From: Angiostrongylus vasorum
Taxonomy: Eukaryota > Nematoda > Chromadorea > Rhabditida > Metastrongylidae
NCBI GenBank assembly: GCA_018806985.1
Contig: JADANN010000179.1
Coordinates: 62,001-126,000, forward strand
Direction of reading: 5' to 3'
Length of the DNA: 64,000 nt
Shown here piece after piece: positions 31,000-42,099 of this stretch. The notes beneath the pieces are model-generated. The model did no database searches, was not told the origin of the DNA, and was given only the letters and a program-made list of their open reading frames with translations. How positions within the stretch are numbered: the first letter of the stretch is position 1; each line of letters begins with the position of its first letter. Made by a program: the position numbers and the translations under genes.

Positions 31000-33275
31000 C
31001 AAGCGATCTTAACAGAAGAAATATTTCCTGATGCTGTATAGTAACTATTCTCAGAATAGTTTTTATTTCTTTCTATATCTATTTCTATCTTTCTATTACT
31101 GTATGGTTGTGTGGTAAGGATCATATCCACTGTTTCTCAAGTTGCCTAGCAAATGTCGTAGTACGTAAATATTTTGATCCCATTCTAAGGAACTTCGATC
31201 GCTATAAACAGTCTTGTTATGCAAACCTGTTTTTGCAATCTGAACTCGTTGTTTGTTATTACTGTCCACAACTCATCAAGCGTACAATAACAAAAAGGGT
31301 ATGGGGTGTTTGCGAGAGCAGTCTTCCGCCAGCTGATCTCTGGTTTTGAGAGAATTTTGACACGGTAGCCGACGAATGTTTTCGGTAAAGATGCTGGACC
31401 TGTGCCAAATACCGCCTTCTCCAAAAACATATGAATAGCCTCGTGAATTGCTATCCAGGTTCGTCGACTATCCAGGCTCGTCCCCTATCCTCATCTGTCC
31501 CCCCCTGTTGATCTCGTGTGTCACTTACGTAGATTATCGTAGTTGTTAACTCGTACTGCACGTGGTCATTATTGTATATTAGCTTCACTCTACCGTTGTT
31601 ACAGCACAGTCGCGAATTGTGCATTAACTTCATTTAATCGTTGTTGAATGACGGTTGCGAATGGTACGTTAACTTCGCATTATTGTTACTACATCACGCT
31701 TCCCATCAGCTCAGTGTATCCTCATCATCATCCTGATCCTCATCCTCGTGTCACTGTTCATTGTTTATCAGTTGATCTGCGGTGCGTTGTCAGTAGCGGC
31801 GGCTATCCTCAAATGCGTTCTGTCTGCAACGCCATCGGTGGCATGTACCGTTCCTCCCACACTGTACGCCATGCGTACAAGGTCGGTGACCGGCCAACTT
31901 ATGCTGTGTGTATTATGAGGCTGTAGTCGGCTATCAGTTCTCAGTTGCATTATTTATCGTCCAAATTATTTTTTTAGGCAGTGGTGGCACCCATCGATGC
32001 TCAAACTTCACGCTGCAGACATATCGTTATCCAAGACCAGCCGCCTGACCGTGTTCCTCAGATCTCCAACCTCGTTCGTAGTCACTTCCACCATCGATGT
32101 TGAGGTAACTTGCCATCCCTCACTGATCACTGTCAAGGTACACCTGACCGCTGTACATATGATCTCTAGCTTAGCCTAATCCACGGCTCGTCTGCATCTC
32201 CCTCTTCTGTTGTTCTAGCCATCGGCATCTTGGCCACTGTACGCGCTAGTGTGGGCGCCATCATCCGCATCCCCTTACTCGTCATTGTTATCAAGTTGCT
32301 ATTATCATTGTATTAATGTTATAATAGTATCCTAAACTGTTGTGGCCTTAGTAGCTTTCACTTCTTTAGTAGTCATAGCGCCTCATGATCTTGGACTTGT
32401 TTTGCTCTTATCCCAGTATTTTCCTATCGTTATTCTTGTTGTATTGGTGTTGCGTTCACGTATATAAACGGTTTAACTACCTAACTTTGAGGGATTGCCC
32501 TGTGACAACTGCGAAAAGTCCCGTGTGGCCTCTTCTCACGAAGTCGAGCATTCTGCTTAAAGCTAGTGGCTATTCGGTGCCGAGAACTGACTCGAAGGCC
32601 TATTTTCCACTAGCAACTCCATTATGCTCCATCTATATGTGTCTGGGTTGAATGATAGATATCACGAATGTTTAAGCACCAGAGAAGAGAGCACCTTAGG
32701 GAGTTTTCAACAACATTAGTGATAAAGGAAAAGAACAACTGTCTCTGTGTCTGTTTTTTTCGACTCTACTATTCGCACTGCCTTTGTGCTACGTTCGTTT
32801 CTATCTTAAACCGGGGCACTACTTAACCAAAATGGAACATTCCTTCCTGCATGTGAGGAAATGGATGGGAAGTTCCAGGTTGTGTTGATGATCAAAACTG
32901 GAGACGTCGCAGCATACTCTTAAGATGACGAGTTTCGAGTGAACTGTAACTCGTCATGCGCCCCAGAGACGAGTGGTTGACAAGAGTTGCTAGCGAATAC
33001 TTTGCATAATACGTCAAACGTACAACAAGAGTACCAGCGATGGGGGCAATCAAAATTTGAGAGAATTATGTTAGAACTTACAGTGTTCTTCCAGGTCCAA
33101 GCGTGAGAAAAACCCAACACTTGCAGGCAATTGAAAGTGATTGGAGATTTTGCTGGAGCCTGATCGAGCCATTTGACGATTAATGAAAAACCTGCTGATA
33201 GAAAAGATATGCCTGATCAGTTGTAAAGTGTAAACTCAACCACTTTTTTCTTACATTTTACTTGTCCAGTCTTAA
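31000..33275. other. Intergenic stretch within the decayed S28 duplicate
   Basis: Between pseudo-exons 10 and 11. The pyrimidine-rich block 31440-32380 (repeats of CTATCC, CATCCT) gives open frames on both strands that look compositional. The 45-bp tandem repeat lies here. Confidence 0.4.
31584..31673 (+). repeat. Two diverged 45-bp tandem units
   Basis: Each unit runs from TTCA(C/T)T..A.CGTTGTT through GCGAAT.GT.C to GTTAAC or ATTAAC. A third, weaker unit may precede them at about 31545. Confidence 0.55.
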
Positions 33276-33552
33276 AAACTACTGTGCGGAAGCCAGCACT
33301 TCTTACATTCGATTCGGTTCTTCGCATCTGTCATCCACGAAGGTGTTCGAATTTACTCCGTGGTTTCGGCTATTGCTTGAGGATTTTCATCTTCGTTGTG
33401 AGTTTTGCTGAATGCTGGTCGAGCCGACACTCACTAAAGTCCTAGTTTTCATGTTGTGTGGTTCCTACGTGGATTGTAGAGAGTGAGATAGGCCCTGACA
33501 GGTCTGGTGCCAATTTCCCAACCCCCAGAGGGATAGACCCCTTGGTGAGTCA
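33276..33552 (-). repeat. Family D SINE, head missing
   Basis: ACTGTGCGGAAGCCAGCACT, GCTGAATGCTGGTCGAGCC and GACAGGTCTGGTGCCAATTT. The tRNA-like head is lost. Confidence 0.65.
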
Positions 33553-33964
33553 ATGGCTTATGTGATCTAAGTATTATAGTACGATAATGTTCTAAACATC
33601 TAATCTAATTAAATCAAATCGAAGATTTAAATGCTGTGCCCTGAAGAATTTTGAAGATGTAACTCTGGTTAGACGGCGATTACTGCTGTACTATTTGATC
33701 TTCTTCGAGTTCTACAAAATAGTTGAGGGTACTCTCAGAAACATCATTTTAATATGTTTTGGATGATTGTAGAAAGCACAAATAGCGGGGTACCCATATT
33801 TATTGATTTTGAAGGTTATTCGGTTATATTACATGAGGGTTTACTGGATTTCTGTAGACCTCCGATGAAATACTTCTCTACTTAGGTGTTTTGCCAGAAT
33901 CTCACAGTATATCGTTATTAGTCAATCATCGTCTCACAGTGGTTTTCGTTAGATTGTGCTGAAA

Positions 33965-34126
33965 AGCCTTTTGGCATTGAAAGTGCCACCATTGGGAATA
34001 TAAGTAGAAGTAACTACCCACGGTTACCTCTGTGAACAGCGAACGACTTGCTAACGATTCTGTCAAGTTGAAAACAGTTTCTCTGTTTACGCAACTACTG
34101 CATATTCTGCCATTAGATCCTGTTTA
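33965..34126 (+). pseudogene. Decayed copy of S28 exon 11
   Basis: Starts TTGGCATTGAAAGTGCCACC against TTGAAAGTGGCACC of exon 11, and ends with the same CAACTACTGCATATTCTGCC tail followed by TAA. Indels and stops interrupt the frame. The distance from the exon 10 copy is larger than in the active gene, owing to inserted repeats such as family D at 33276-33552. Confidence 0.8.
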
Positions 34127-34349
34127 ACTGATAAGCCAACACGAGGTTGTTGTCTAATAATCTTTCGAGTAACCTATGTAAAGCATTTCATTCCGTCATT
34201 ATGATTACCCTCTTTATTTTTGATTATCAGGAAGCCAATAGCCGATTTCAGTATGTTTCTTTTTTGAAGATACCTACATCAGTCTAGAACATACTTTACT
34301 AGTCAAAATAGAAACTACTGAAATTTGCACAGTTTTGCAGATGAGGAGC

Positions 34350-34745
34350 AAGCTTATTCATGCCGACTGCCTAAAATTATGACCTTCTGGATGCAAAAAC
34401 GTCTCTGGAAGCAGATTCGGCCTCGCCTTGGTTTCTGAAGCATTACTCGCACAAAAATCTGTCGAGATGCCTGAAGAAGTGCTATTTGTTGGAAGCGAGG
34501 TCTGGCTTCTTCGATTTGACTCTCCGGCTTCTTTGACCTTCCAGTTTTCTTTCGACTCTGCGAAAAAGTTGACATGCTTACACTGAGTTCTTCTGCAAGT
34601 TCTCGAACAGTTGTGCATTCATTTGAATCCACCAAACCCTTCAATTTATCGTTGTGAATAGCAGAAGGACGTTCGCGACCTCCTCCGTTCTCATTTTCAA
34701 CGTCGAATTCATCACGACGAAATTTTCCAGGGCAAAGTTATGCCG
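34350..34745 (-). mobile_element. Degenerate mariner-family transposase fragment
   Basis: On the minus strand: NFRRDEFDVENENGG, ERPSAIHNDKLKGLVDSNEC and TTVRELAEELSVSMSTFS, then frame changes. This matches the N-terminal helix-turn-helix part of mariner transposases ('FRxxDFDL..GRPS..dd.KLKaLve.....TvrElAeeLgVs.sTvs'). The catalytic D,D(34)D part is not readable and frames shift after about 34560, so it is inactive. Terminal inverted repeats were not identified. Confidence 0.75.
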
Positions 34746-35719
34746 TGGGTTCGGTGACATTTGTTTTGCTCCATAAATCAGTCTTTTGACTTGCATTACT
34801 TACAACTTTGAATCTGTAGAAGTAAATCTGCCGAATTTGTTCTCGTAACATCGGAAATTCTGGCCTTCAAAATATGTTCAAGGCATGTTTCTTATTTTTA
34901 TTTATTTTTTTTATTACAATTCATATGACAAGGTTCTGCTAAGAGATTTTCAAGAAAGACCAAGTTACAAGTGCAACATTAGTTCCAGAACCTCTTCGAG
35001 CTTTCCCATTAAGCAAGCAGACTCTGATCTAATATTTCTCAAGTTTTTTCGTTCTTCATTTGACGATTTTTTCCCGTTTCGTTGAGATATTTCTTAAACT
35101 ATTCGTCCATGCTGTTAACTTCTCTCTAATTATCTGCGATTCAACGAACGAATCTAGGTGGCGCCGGTAATGCCGGCGTCGTCTTTACGGTGCTCAACTT
35201 CCATTCAGTTGTTGTGAGTCGAGAGAGAAAATGAAAATCATGCATCTTATTGGGGAACCTGTATGAGAAAATTTGATATAGGCGAACATTCCTATCATTC
35301 TTTTCATAGTAAAAATCTTAGTCCGTAGTAGCCTACCTAAACCACGGCTTAAAACTGACGGTTCTGACACTCTATCGCCTCCTCATCAGAAGACATTCGA
35401 TTGGAGTTGCAAATACATTGAAACACGTAGCATTCACGACCATATTTATATTCAGCTCCGTCGGATTCACAAGATCCAAGGGCGCCTTTACGCTTCTATC
35501 CCAGGATTGGCTTTTGGATAGGGAGAATCAACCGGATTAACACTGAACGAAATTCGTAAAGAAGATCAAAAATCCACTAGTACTGGCCGAATGCGCATGC
35601 AAATCCGAGGACTTTTGTTAATAATTAATAAGGGCAAATGGATGTAATGCTAAAAAATGTTGGAATCCGTCCAGTAAATTGAAGATAAGTTATATAGGAA
35701 AGAAGTGTTACGTAGTATT

Positions 35720-35905
35720 CAATTACTATGATGCTGAGATATTTTCAAAACCTGCACCTCAGGTCAGATTCGAACACGTGACTACCATTTCCCAGTGCTC
35801 ACATATTAACCACTGCACCACTGGGCGCTTGCTTTGACTTTCTCTCAACCACTTTTCTAAGTAACAATGTCATCAGCAATCATCGACGGACTTAAAATCC
35901 AACTT
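35720..35905 (-). repeat. Family B variant, left half of an inverted pair
   Basis: Has a B box (GATTCGAACACGTGACTACC read on the opposite strand) and a TTAACCACTGCACCACTGGG head, closer to a canonical tRNA gene than other copies. Confidence 0.65.
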
Positions 35906-36280
35906 TTTGCAAAATCTCACCACGGTAGTGGTTGGATTTCAAATTAAACCCTGCCGTGAAAATAATTGTAGGCCTCAGGTATAAAAACATTGTAACTTCG
36001 ACTACAGGCTGAGCATAACTGGATTCAACGGCGACTTGTGTTTCTAAGATCATCCCGTTGACGGATGATTCCTTATGGCACCATTAGGTAGAAAACTGGC
36101 CGAGAGAAAGGCAAAGCAAGTGCCTCAGTAATGCAAGCGGTAACACGAGAGATCCGGAAAGAGTAATCTCGGGTTCGAATCTGGCTTGGAGTCCATGTTT
36201 TACAAACATCTAAGCATCATAGTGGTTTTACTTCATGTTGTACCGTTCCGTGAAAAGTAATAGTAATCAATAAATAAAAA
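35906..36280 (+). repeat. Family B variant, right half of an inverted pair
   Basis: Includes GTAATGCAAGCGGTAACACG and TCGGGTTCGAATCTGGC (B box), then TTTACAAACATCTAAGCATC and the GTAATCAATAAATAAAAAAA-like end. Confidence 0.65.
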
Positions 36281-36444
36281 AATGAGCGTTATGTGATATA
36301 TGCAGTGAATCCTGGTGATTAGTCAACGGACAAACCATAGTTGTTTGTAAGCATCTTAGCTGAATCTTTTACCGACTGATACAACCGTCAGTCGAGAGGC
36401 AATGGACGGGCTAACTAGCGAAGTACAGTTAGTCTCACAGAAAT

Positions 36445-36840
36445 TAATTACTTGGATACATGGATACTTGGACTATTCGTCACCACTGCTTGTACAGGCT
36501 CCAGCAAACTCTCCATTTTTCGGAGTTTTCCCGCTTTGTTTGAGCCATTGTGTTTGCCTGCAGTCCCGAGGTCAGCCTGGCCAAAGTCTACACCAGGTCG
36601 TCACCATGGCAGGCAATCGCAGCCTTTGTGGATCAGAGGGAGATTTTCACCATGCGACTAGTTTGATATTAGGATGGTGGTGGATCCTGGTACTGGTTTA
36701 CTCTTAGCTGGACTTCCTGATGGAAACGCCGAACTCAGCTTGGAAAACTCCGCCGAGGTGAATGAATCCCTTCGCTGTTCATCACAGCCGGACACCCACG
36801 AACAGCTCCCAACCACGATGAGGCAGTAAGCCGTTGGGAG
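36445..36840 (-). repeat. Family C repeat
   Basis: Reverse-oriented full copy, from AATTACTTGGATACATGG to GAGGCAGTAAGCCGTTGGG. Confidence 0.8.
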
Positions 36841-37594
36841 GCCAGAAATTAATTGTGTTAAAAAAGCACTTGCCACCGTTTATTCATCTCACCCAGGTAT
36901 TGATTTGCTGTGCGTCTAACTGAGATGTTAACGGTAGCGGGGGAATTTGATAATGAAATTGTCTTTCATTTGAAATTGTCCCAACTAGGCCTAATCCTTG
37001 TAACCTGTCATGTTGTTGCTCATCAGTTGTTTGTTGAATTTCTCAGGGAGTTTAAGAAATTTGTAGCATTTTATTGAGCTTTTCTAGTTCAATCGTAGGG
37101 AGTTCACTTTGTTTCGAATGTTCTGCTACTTTCAATCGATGTAATCAAACATTCTAACGCTCTCCCAGATGGCTTGAAGGGGGTTGTTGAGAGCAGTGGA
37201 GCGGCAAGACCTGCACCGATTATGCATTCAACGGTGATGACGGATATGGGTAGGCATGGCAGCAACCAGGCAGGTGGGTGGACTGGATGGATCGGCAAAG
37301 GTCACACGCATTGGGTTACGTTCATTTATACCTAGATCTTTTCACTCGTACACCTTTCTGATTCTTACCATTGAGTCCCGTGCTCAAAAGTTCTACCATG
37401 TCCTTTCATATGGTCTCCCTAATTTCTAAATCGTTACAATTAATGATGAGTTATCACTGATGTTGGACTACATATTTTAGTCTTTTTCGTTTACAATATC
37501 GCATTTTTTATATGCTTATATATGTCATATATGGAAGTTTATGTTGAGCTTAAGAAAGCTGTTAACATATTAGCAATGGTATGTCTTGAATTTT

Positions 37595-37843
37595 GGGGCG
37601 CGTATAGCGAAGTGGTTAAAGGCAGCCTGCAACACACATGGGATCGATCCCGCGCGCTAGGTTCACTAAGCCCTTTAACCCTTCGGGGTCGGCAAATTGG
37701 TACCAGACCTGTTTGGGGGGATAGCAGCACTGACTCGATACATCGGTAGACCACGGCGAATCATTGTAAAGGCCAGATATACATTCAGTCGCTTCTAACC
37801 TTTAGAAACTGATCAACTCCAAGAGCTATGTCCTTTATTTTAT
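37595..37843 (+). repeat. Family A SINE
   Basis: Head GGGCGCGTATAGCGAAGTGG and ATCGATCCCGCGCGC, then the family body through CATCGGTAGACCACGGCG and CTTTATTTT tail. Slightly 3'-deleted. Confidence 0.8.
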
Positions 37844-38352
37844 GAATGTGTCTTTGATAACTGCTTTTTGCCGCACAAACTCTATGTAACACTTTTTTTC
37901 CTATCAAATCAATAGCTTCCTTTTTGCAAATATTGTATCAGACGTGTTTTGTAAAACGCTATTTTCTGCGTATTACACTTGGCAAGAATGAATTATTGGG
38001 ACGAGTTTGTTCATCTGCGTGAATCCCGCTGCAATTCCTTCCTCATTGTGCAGTTGGAGTAAAACAGAGGAGTGCTGTTTTTTGCGTAGGCTGTTATTAG
38101 CACATTTCTTCACTGGATGCATTCTCAATCGTACGCACTGAGTTCAACGCATGCACTCCATGGAATAATTTCAAGTTTAGTCATTGATGTGTTCATGCGA
38201 AAATTGCTCTAATGAGGACAAAAAGTTCCAGAAAAGCGAAAACCGAAGGCTTTTTTTCTAATAATTTTAACCATAGAACTGGATCGTTTCTCTAGAAGTA
38301 ACCACCTACTGGACTGCTTGGTGAGCGGAAATCATTTTTATGGGTTAATTTT

Positions 38353-38565
38353 TTAGAGCCTCCCAATGTTCCTGGGTGTCGGACTATGGTAGGGTCTCTC
38401 TAGCTGAAAATGCGACTGCCCATGGTGGTGAAGACCTGGGGGCAGACTTTGGCCAGGCCAACTTCGGGATTCCAGAGAACCACAATGGCTTAACCAGCAA
38501 ATCTCCGATAAATGGTGATTATGCTGGGGACCGCACAACCAGGACGGGCCGTTCAAGTGTCAAAT
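38353..38565 (+). repeat. Family C repeat, internally deleted
   Basis: Joins the 5' GTTCCTGGGTGTCGG to the 3' GTGGTGAAGACCTGGGGGCA part, skipping about 150 bp. Confidence 0.75.
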
Positions 38566-38569
38566 GTCA

Positions 38570-40340
38570 ATTTTTTAGAGAGACGTGTAGGGCAGTTACC
38601 GTGAAATGGTGTTCGCACGCATGCAAACGACGACTGACTTCCGTCATAGAGAAAAAACAAGTCATGCGTCTCACTAGGGTTATCCAAACGGAATCGAACG
38701 GAAGTTTACTCATCCACTTAAAATTTCTAGGCGTGAAGTCGAATTCCGTTCTACTAGTAAAGCAATTTATGAACGGAACAGGTAGAGCGTGACTCACCCC
38801 ATGGCATTGATTAATGCAAGCCCTTTTATTTTATCCAGATTTTATAATTATTGATAAAAGTATCTACACACTAGATCAAAAAAATTGAAAATACTTGGTA
38901 GAACTTAAAGTTGGTGGCACTAACCTCTTAAAACCCTTTATTATGAAGCCAAAGTTATCGTTGTTCATCTTGACATGATAACACATGCAAAGAAGTGATA
39001 GTTCACGAAGTGAATTCATGGATTTGACTTACCTAACTGCTTGTTTACTTAGACTCTATTACGGCTTATTTTCACATGACGACTGCTCTTTAATCCTCTT
39101 TCCAGTCATTTCGTTGTCGCACGTAAAAGAATCGGGTTTCTACGTGAATTCGAGAACTTTTAAGAACTAACTCTTTACTTCTTAAGGCTCTCACATCTCG
39201 CAATGAAATGTTGACTGCTTGGTAGAACGTGGTTTTTTCTGTAATCCCGATATAGCTCTAGTAGAGAATTCCACAGGTCACTGTTAGAAAAGGTAGTTGG
39301 CTGACGTTGCGAATCTGTAGTGCTTGAGATTTTTGCGATTGGTTGACCGATGGATCAACACTTTAACAATCCGAATAATTGGTCCAGTGCAGAAAAACGT
39401 GGAAAGGCAATAGCTTTCACCTTTTTAAGCTTAATGCACTTCTGGTCCAGTTTTATAACGAAGTCAACTCAATGCACAATAGTGGGAAGCTTTAATGATA
39501 ACGAGAAGAAAAGAAGAGATTAGAGCAGGGGTGGAATGCGCCTTTGTGCAATTTAGTGAAAAATGGAAATACTGTGCAACACAGACGGAAACATTTGTGT
39601 ATATTGGTGCTTTTTAAGACAATTTCTCTGTAATAAATGGCGCTGGTTCGTCTCCAACAGGGTCTTCATGTTTGTAGACGTAGTCGTTATTTGCTCAAGT
39701 TACACTTCCCTTCAGTTATCTCTATAATCATCAATCCTGACGCGCTCCATTCAAACAAATAGGTGTCCGTACTGTATTCGGTGACCCGTTTGTGCTTTTA
39801 TGGTCGCCAGATTAAATTGGTAACATGAATTGGTATACCTTTCGTGCATTTCAGATATTGCTTCTTTTCATCTTAAATAGATTTTTTTATACTGTACAGC
39901 TTTCCTGCCATCAACCGTTAAAGCAAACCTGTAAGATGCCAACCTCTAGTGACGAAGTGATGAAATGATAAAATGGGTAAATAGTTTAAGAACTAAATGG
40001 AGAATTAATTAGAGATCAAGAAGAACTAATAATTAGAGATTGGTAGTCAGAGATTAAGAAGTAGTAGAATTAATAATTGAGCAAAAGTAGTAATTAAAGA
40101 ACTATTCAATTGGGATCGGTATAAGTTAGGTAGACTATTTCCGTTTTACTTTAAGCCTTTTTAAATTGATAATGAATAACTCTAAAGCTATGGAAGCGTG
40201 GAATTCTATTCCTTTAATGATCGCAATGCGACTTCCTAAACTTCGATTTTCTTAACGGTTTTATCTCATGGCTTTTTTGACTAACCTTTCAGACAATAAG
40301 GTTCATACTACAAGAACAATCACATAACCTGTGAAAAACC
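38570..40340. other. Unannotated stretch
   Basis: No gene recognised. Contains a 3' extension of a family C-derived frame (to 38792) and the A-rich repeat at 39955. Confidence 0.4.
39955..40115 (+). repeat. A-rich low-complexity degenerate repeat
   Basis: Irregular repeats of AATTAGAGATTAAGAAG-type units; no coding sense. Confidence 0.6.
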
Positions 40341-40341
40341 C

Positions 40342-40575
40342 CTATACTTCCACGTCATGTGGAAATCCAGCTAAGCGTGAGCTGACGTTAAGATTTGCCA
40401 ACGGTCGAGTGGAAACATAATGGCAAAAAAAGCGCATCTTATCTGCAACAGCCGGCCTCTGCTCGTATATATGACATAAGAAGTCGTTAGCACGATTATC
40501 GCTTCTTAAAACAACTGTCCACCTAGCAGGAAGGCATTGAGACACTAGTATTCCTTTCCCAAGGCAACAGTACAT
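40342..40575 (-). CDS. Hypothetical 77-codon ORF
   Basis: MYCCLGKGILVSQCLPARWT, then SDNRANDFLCHIYEQRPAVA and SSRLAGFPHDVEV. Protein-like and outside the repeat families, but there is no splice or homology support and no recognised family. Confidence 0.2.
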   Translation of the reverse strand: MYCCLGKGILVSQCLPARWTVVLRSDNRANDFLCHIYEQRPAVADKMRFFCHYVSTRPLANLNVSSRLAGFPHDVEV

Positions 40576-40767
40576 GTCACATTTTATTTTATTACCCTGC
40601 AGGACACCAAGAGAAAAGACGTCGACAGTTGTCTTCTAGGTTAAGCTCTATTATCATTCATGGGAAGTTATCGCTTTCTTTTACTTAACGTTACAGTGGC
40701 CTCAGTCTTCCCGCGTACGCTTTCATCGAACGTAAAAAAATAGACAAAGAACAAAACATTGCTCATT

Positions 40768-41035
40768 TGTCAATCCCTGAGGAATTCTCTATTTATGGAC
40801 TCCATTCGTAGCATCGTAGAGGTGAACGAATGTATATTTGGTGTATACAATGGTCTGTGCCGCCTACCGATGTACCAAATTAGTGTTTTTATCTTCCCAG
40901 TACCAACTTGCCGACTCCGAATGGGTAGCCAGCTTGTTTAGTCCGTGGGGCTGAATCAAACCAAGGGAAGTGGGCATCGTAGGACGCCTCTAACCATTAC
41001 TACGAGCTACACTCACCCATCGCCTGCTGACCATG
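40768..41035 (-). repeat. Degenerate family A SINE
   Basis: Reverse-oriented; CAATCCCTGAGGAATTC, CTACCGATGTACC and the CTACACTCACCC head end are recognisable. Confidence 0.6.
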
Positions 41036-41924
41036 TTCCCTCAAAAAGGGTCCCACAGAATCGTATGTAACCCTTCGTTCCCAACTATCTCCCAATTACT
41101 CATCAGCTTCTGATGTTAATGAGAACGAACTGTAGTTGCTTGGGAAGGTGGTCTGCAAGGAGAAGCCCTCTCGCTAAGTTATTTGGCAACAAATTCAGCT
41201 TTAGCATTTGAGATTTTGACTTTATTTTTTCATCAGAGCTTTCCTTGACTCTATGTTTATGTCGTGTATCATTTTAAAGCGCAGTTTTCGCTGTAGATGC
41301 TTTCTACGCTAATGTTTCTCTTTAACCTGTTACAGGTGTGGTGAAACACAGTTTGTTTTCGAAACTCCTCAAGTAAGTGGGGAAGTCGAAAAACTGAGTT
41401 AAAAAGCAAAGAGATCATCTTTATAAAGTCAGGTCTGCTCTTTTCTTTAAAAAACGTGTCTGGTTTGTTAGGTCGCACAGTAAAAACTGGATTGTTTACG
41501 ACATGGTGAAGTTTGGTGCATTCGTTGGACAAAGGTGATACACCGGAACACTTCCTGAAGCAAAATTACGGTGACTGTTTTGTGACGAACAGATCAAATA
41601 ACCCACTCCATTTAAGTTTCCCAATCTCAAAGGAAGTTTTATTATATGGCAGAGAAGAGCGGTCAGAAAATTGCCAAAACGCATCCGGCTCTGCTATGGA
41701 TCAACCGGAAACGGTCGATTGTGCTGTACGGGAGTCAATCCCTCGTAGTGCTAACAGTACTGGAAATATTTATTGAGTAGGGATTGGAAGACCGGCTTCA
41801 TTCAACATATTCATTTTCCCTTTCGCCTACCAATTACTACTTTGCTACCATATAAAGCACCTAGACAACTTCCATAGAGATTACTGCATTTTCGACGGTC
41901 GCCATCACATGTTGTGTGGATCGT

Positions 41925-42080
41925 TGCACTTCACTTTGTCTTTATAAGCAAAAGGTGTTCGTACTCTTCGCTTGTGAGTTCGACTATTGCTTTAAAAATT
42001 TTTCGTCTCATTTATGTATGTCGTTGGTTGCTGGACGATTTAATTCTCCTTGGAATCCTGGGATAGCCGTGCTACGGCGA
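41925..42080 (-). repeat. Partial family D SINE
   Basis: GGTGTTCGTACTCTTCGC, GTTGGTTGCTGGACG and GAATCCTGGGATAGCCGTG match the family body. Confidence 0.5.
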
Positions 42081-42099
42081 TTATAGATTATTATCGCAG

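Noticed and set aside
41269..41776. Overlapping ORFs on both strands
   Set aside because: No domain, splice support or repeat membership; frames of this size occur by chance throughout the window.
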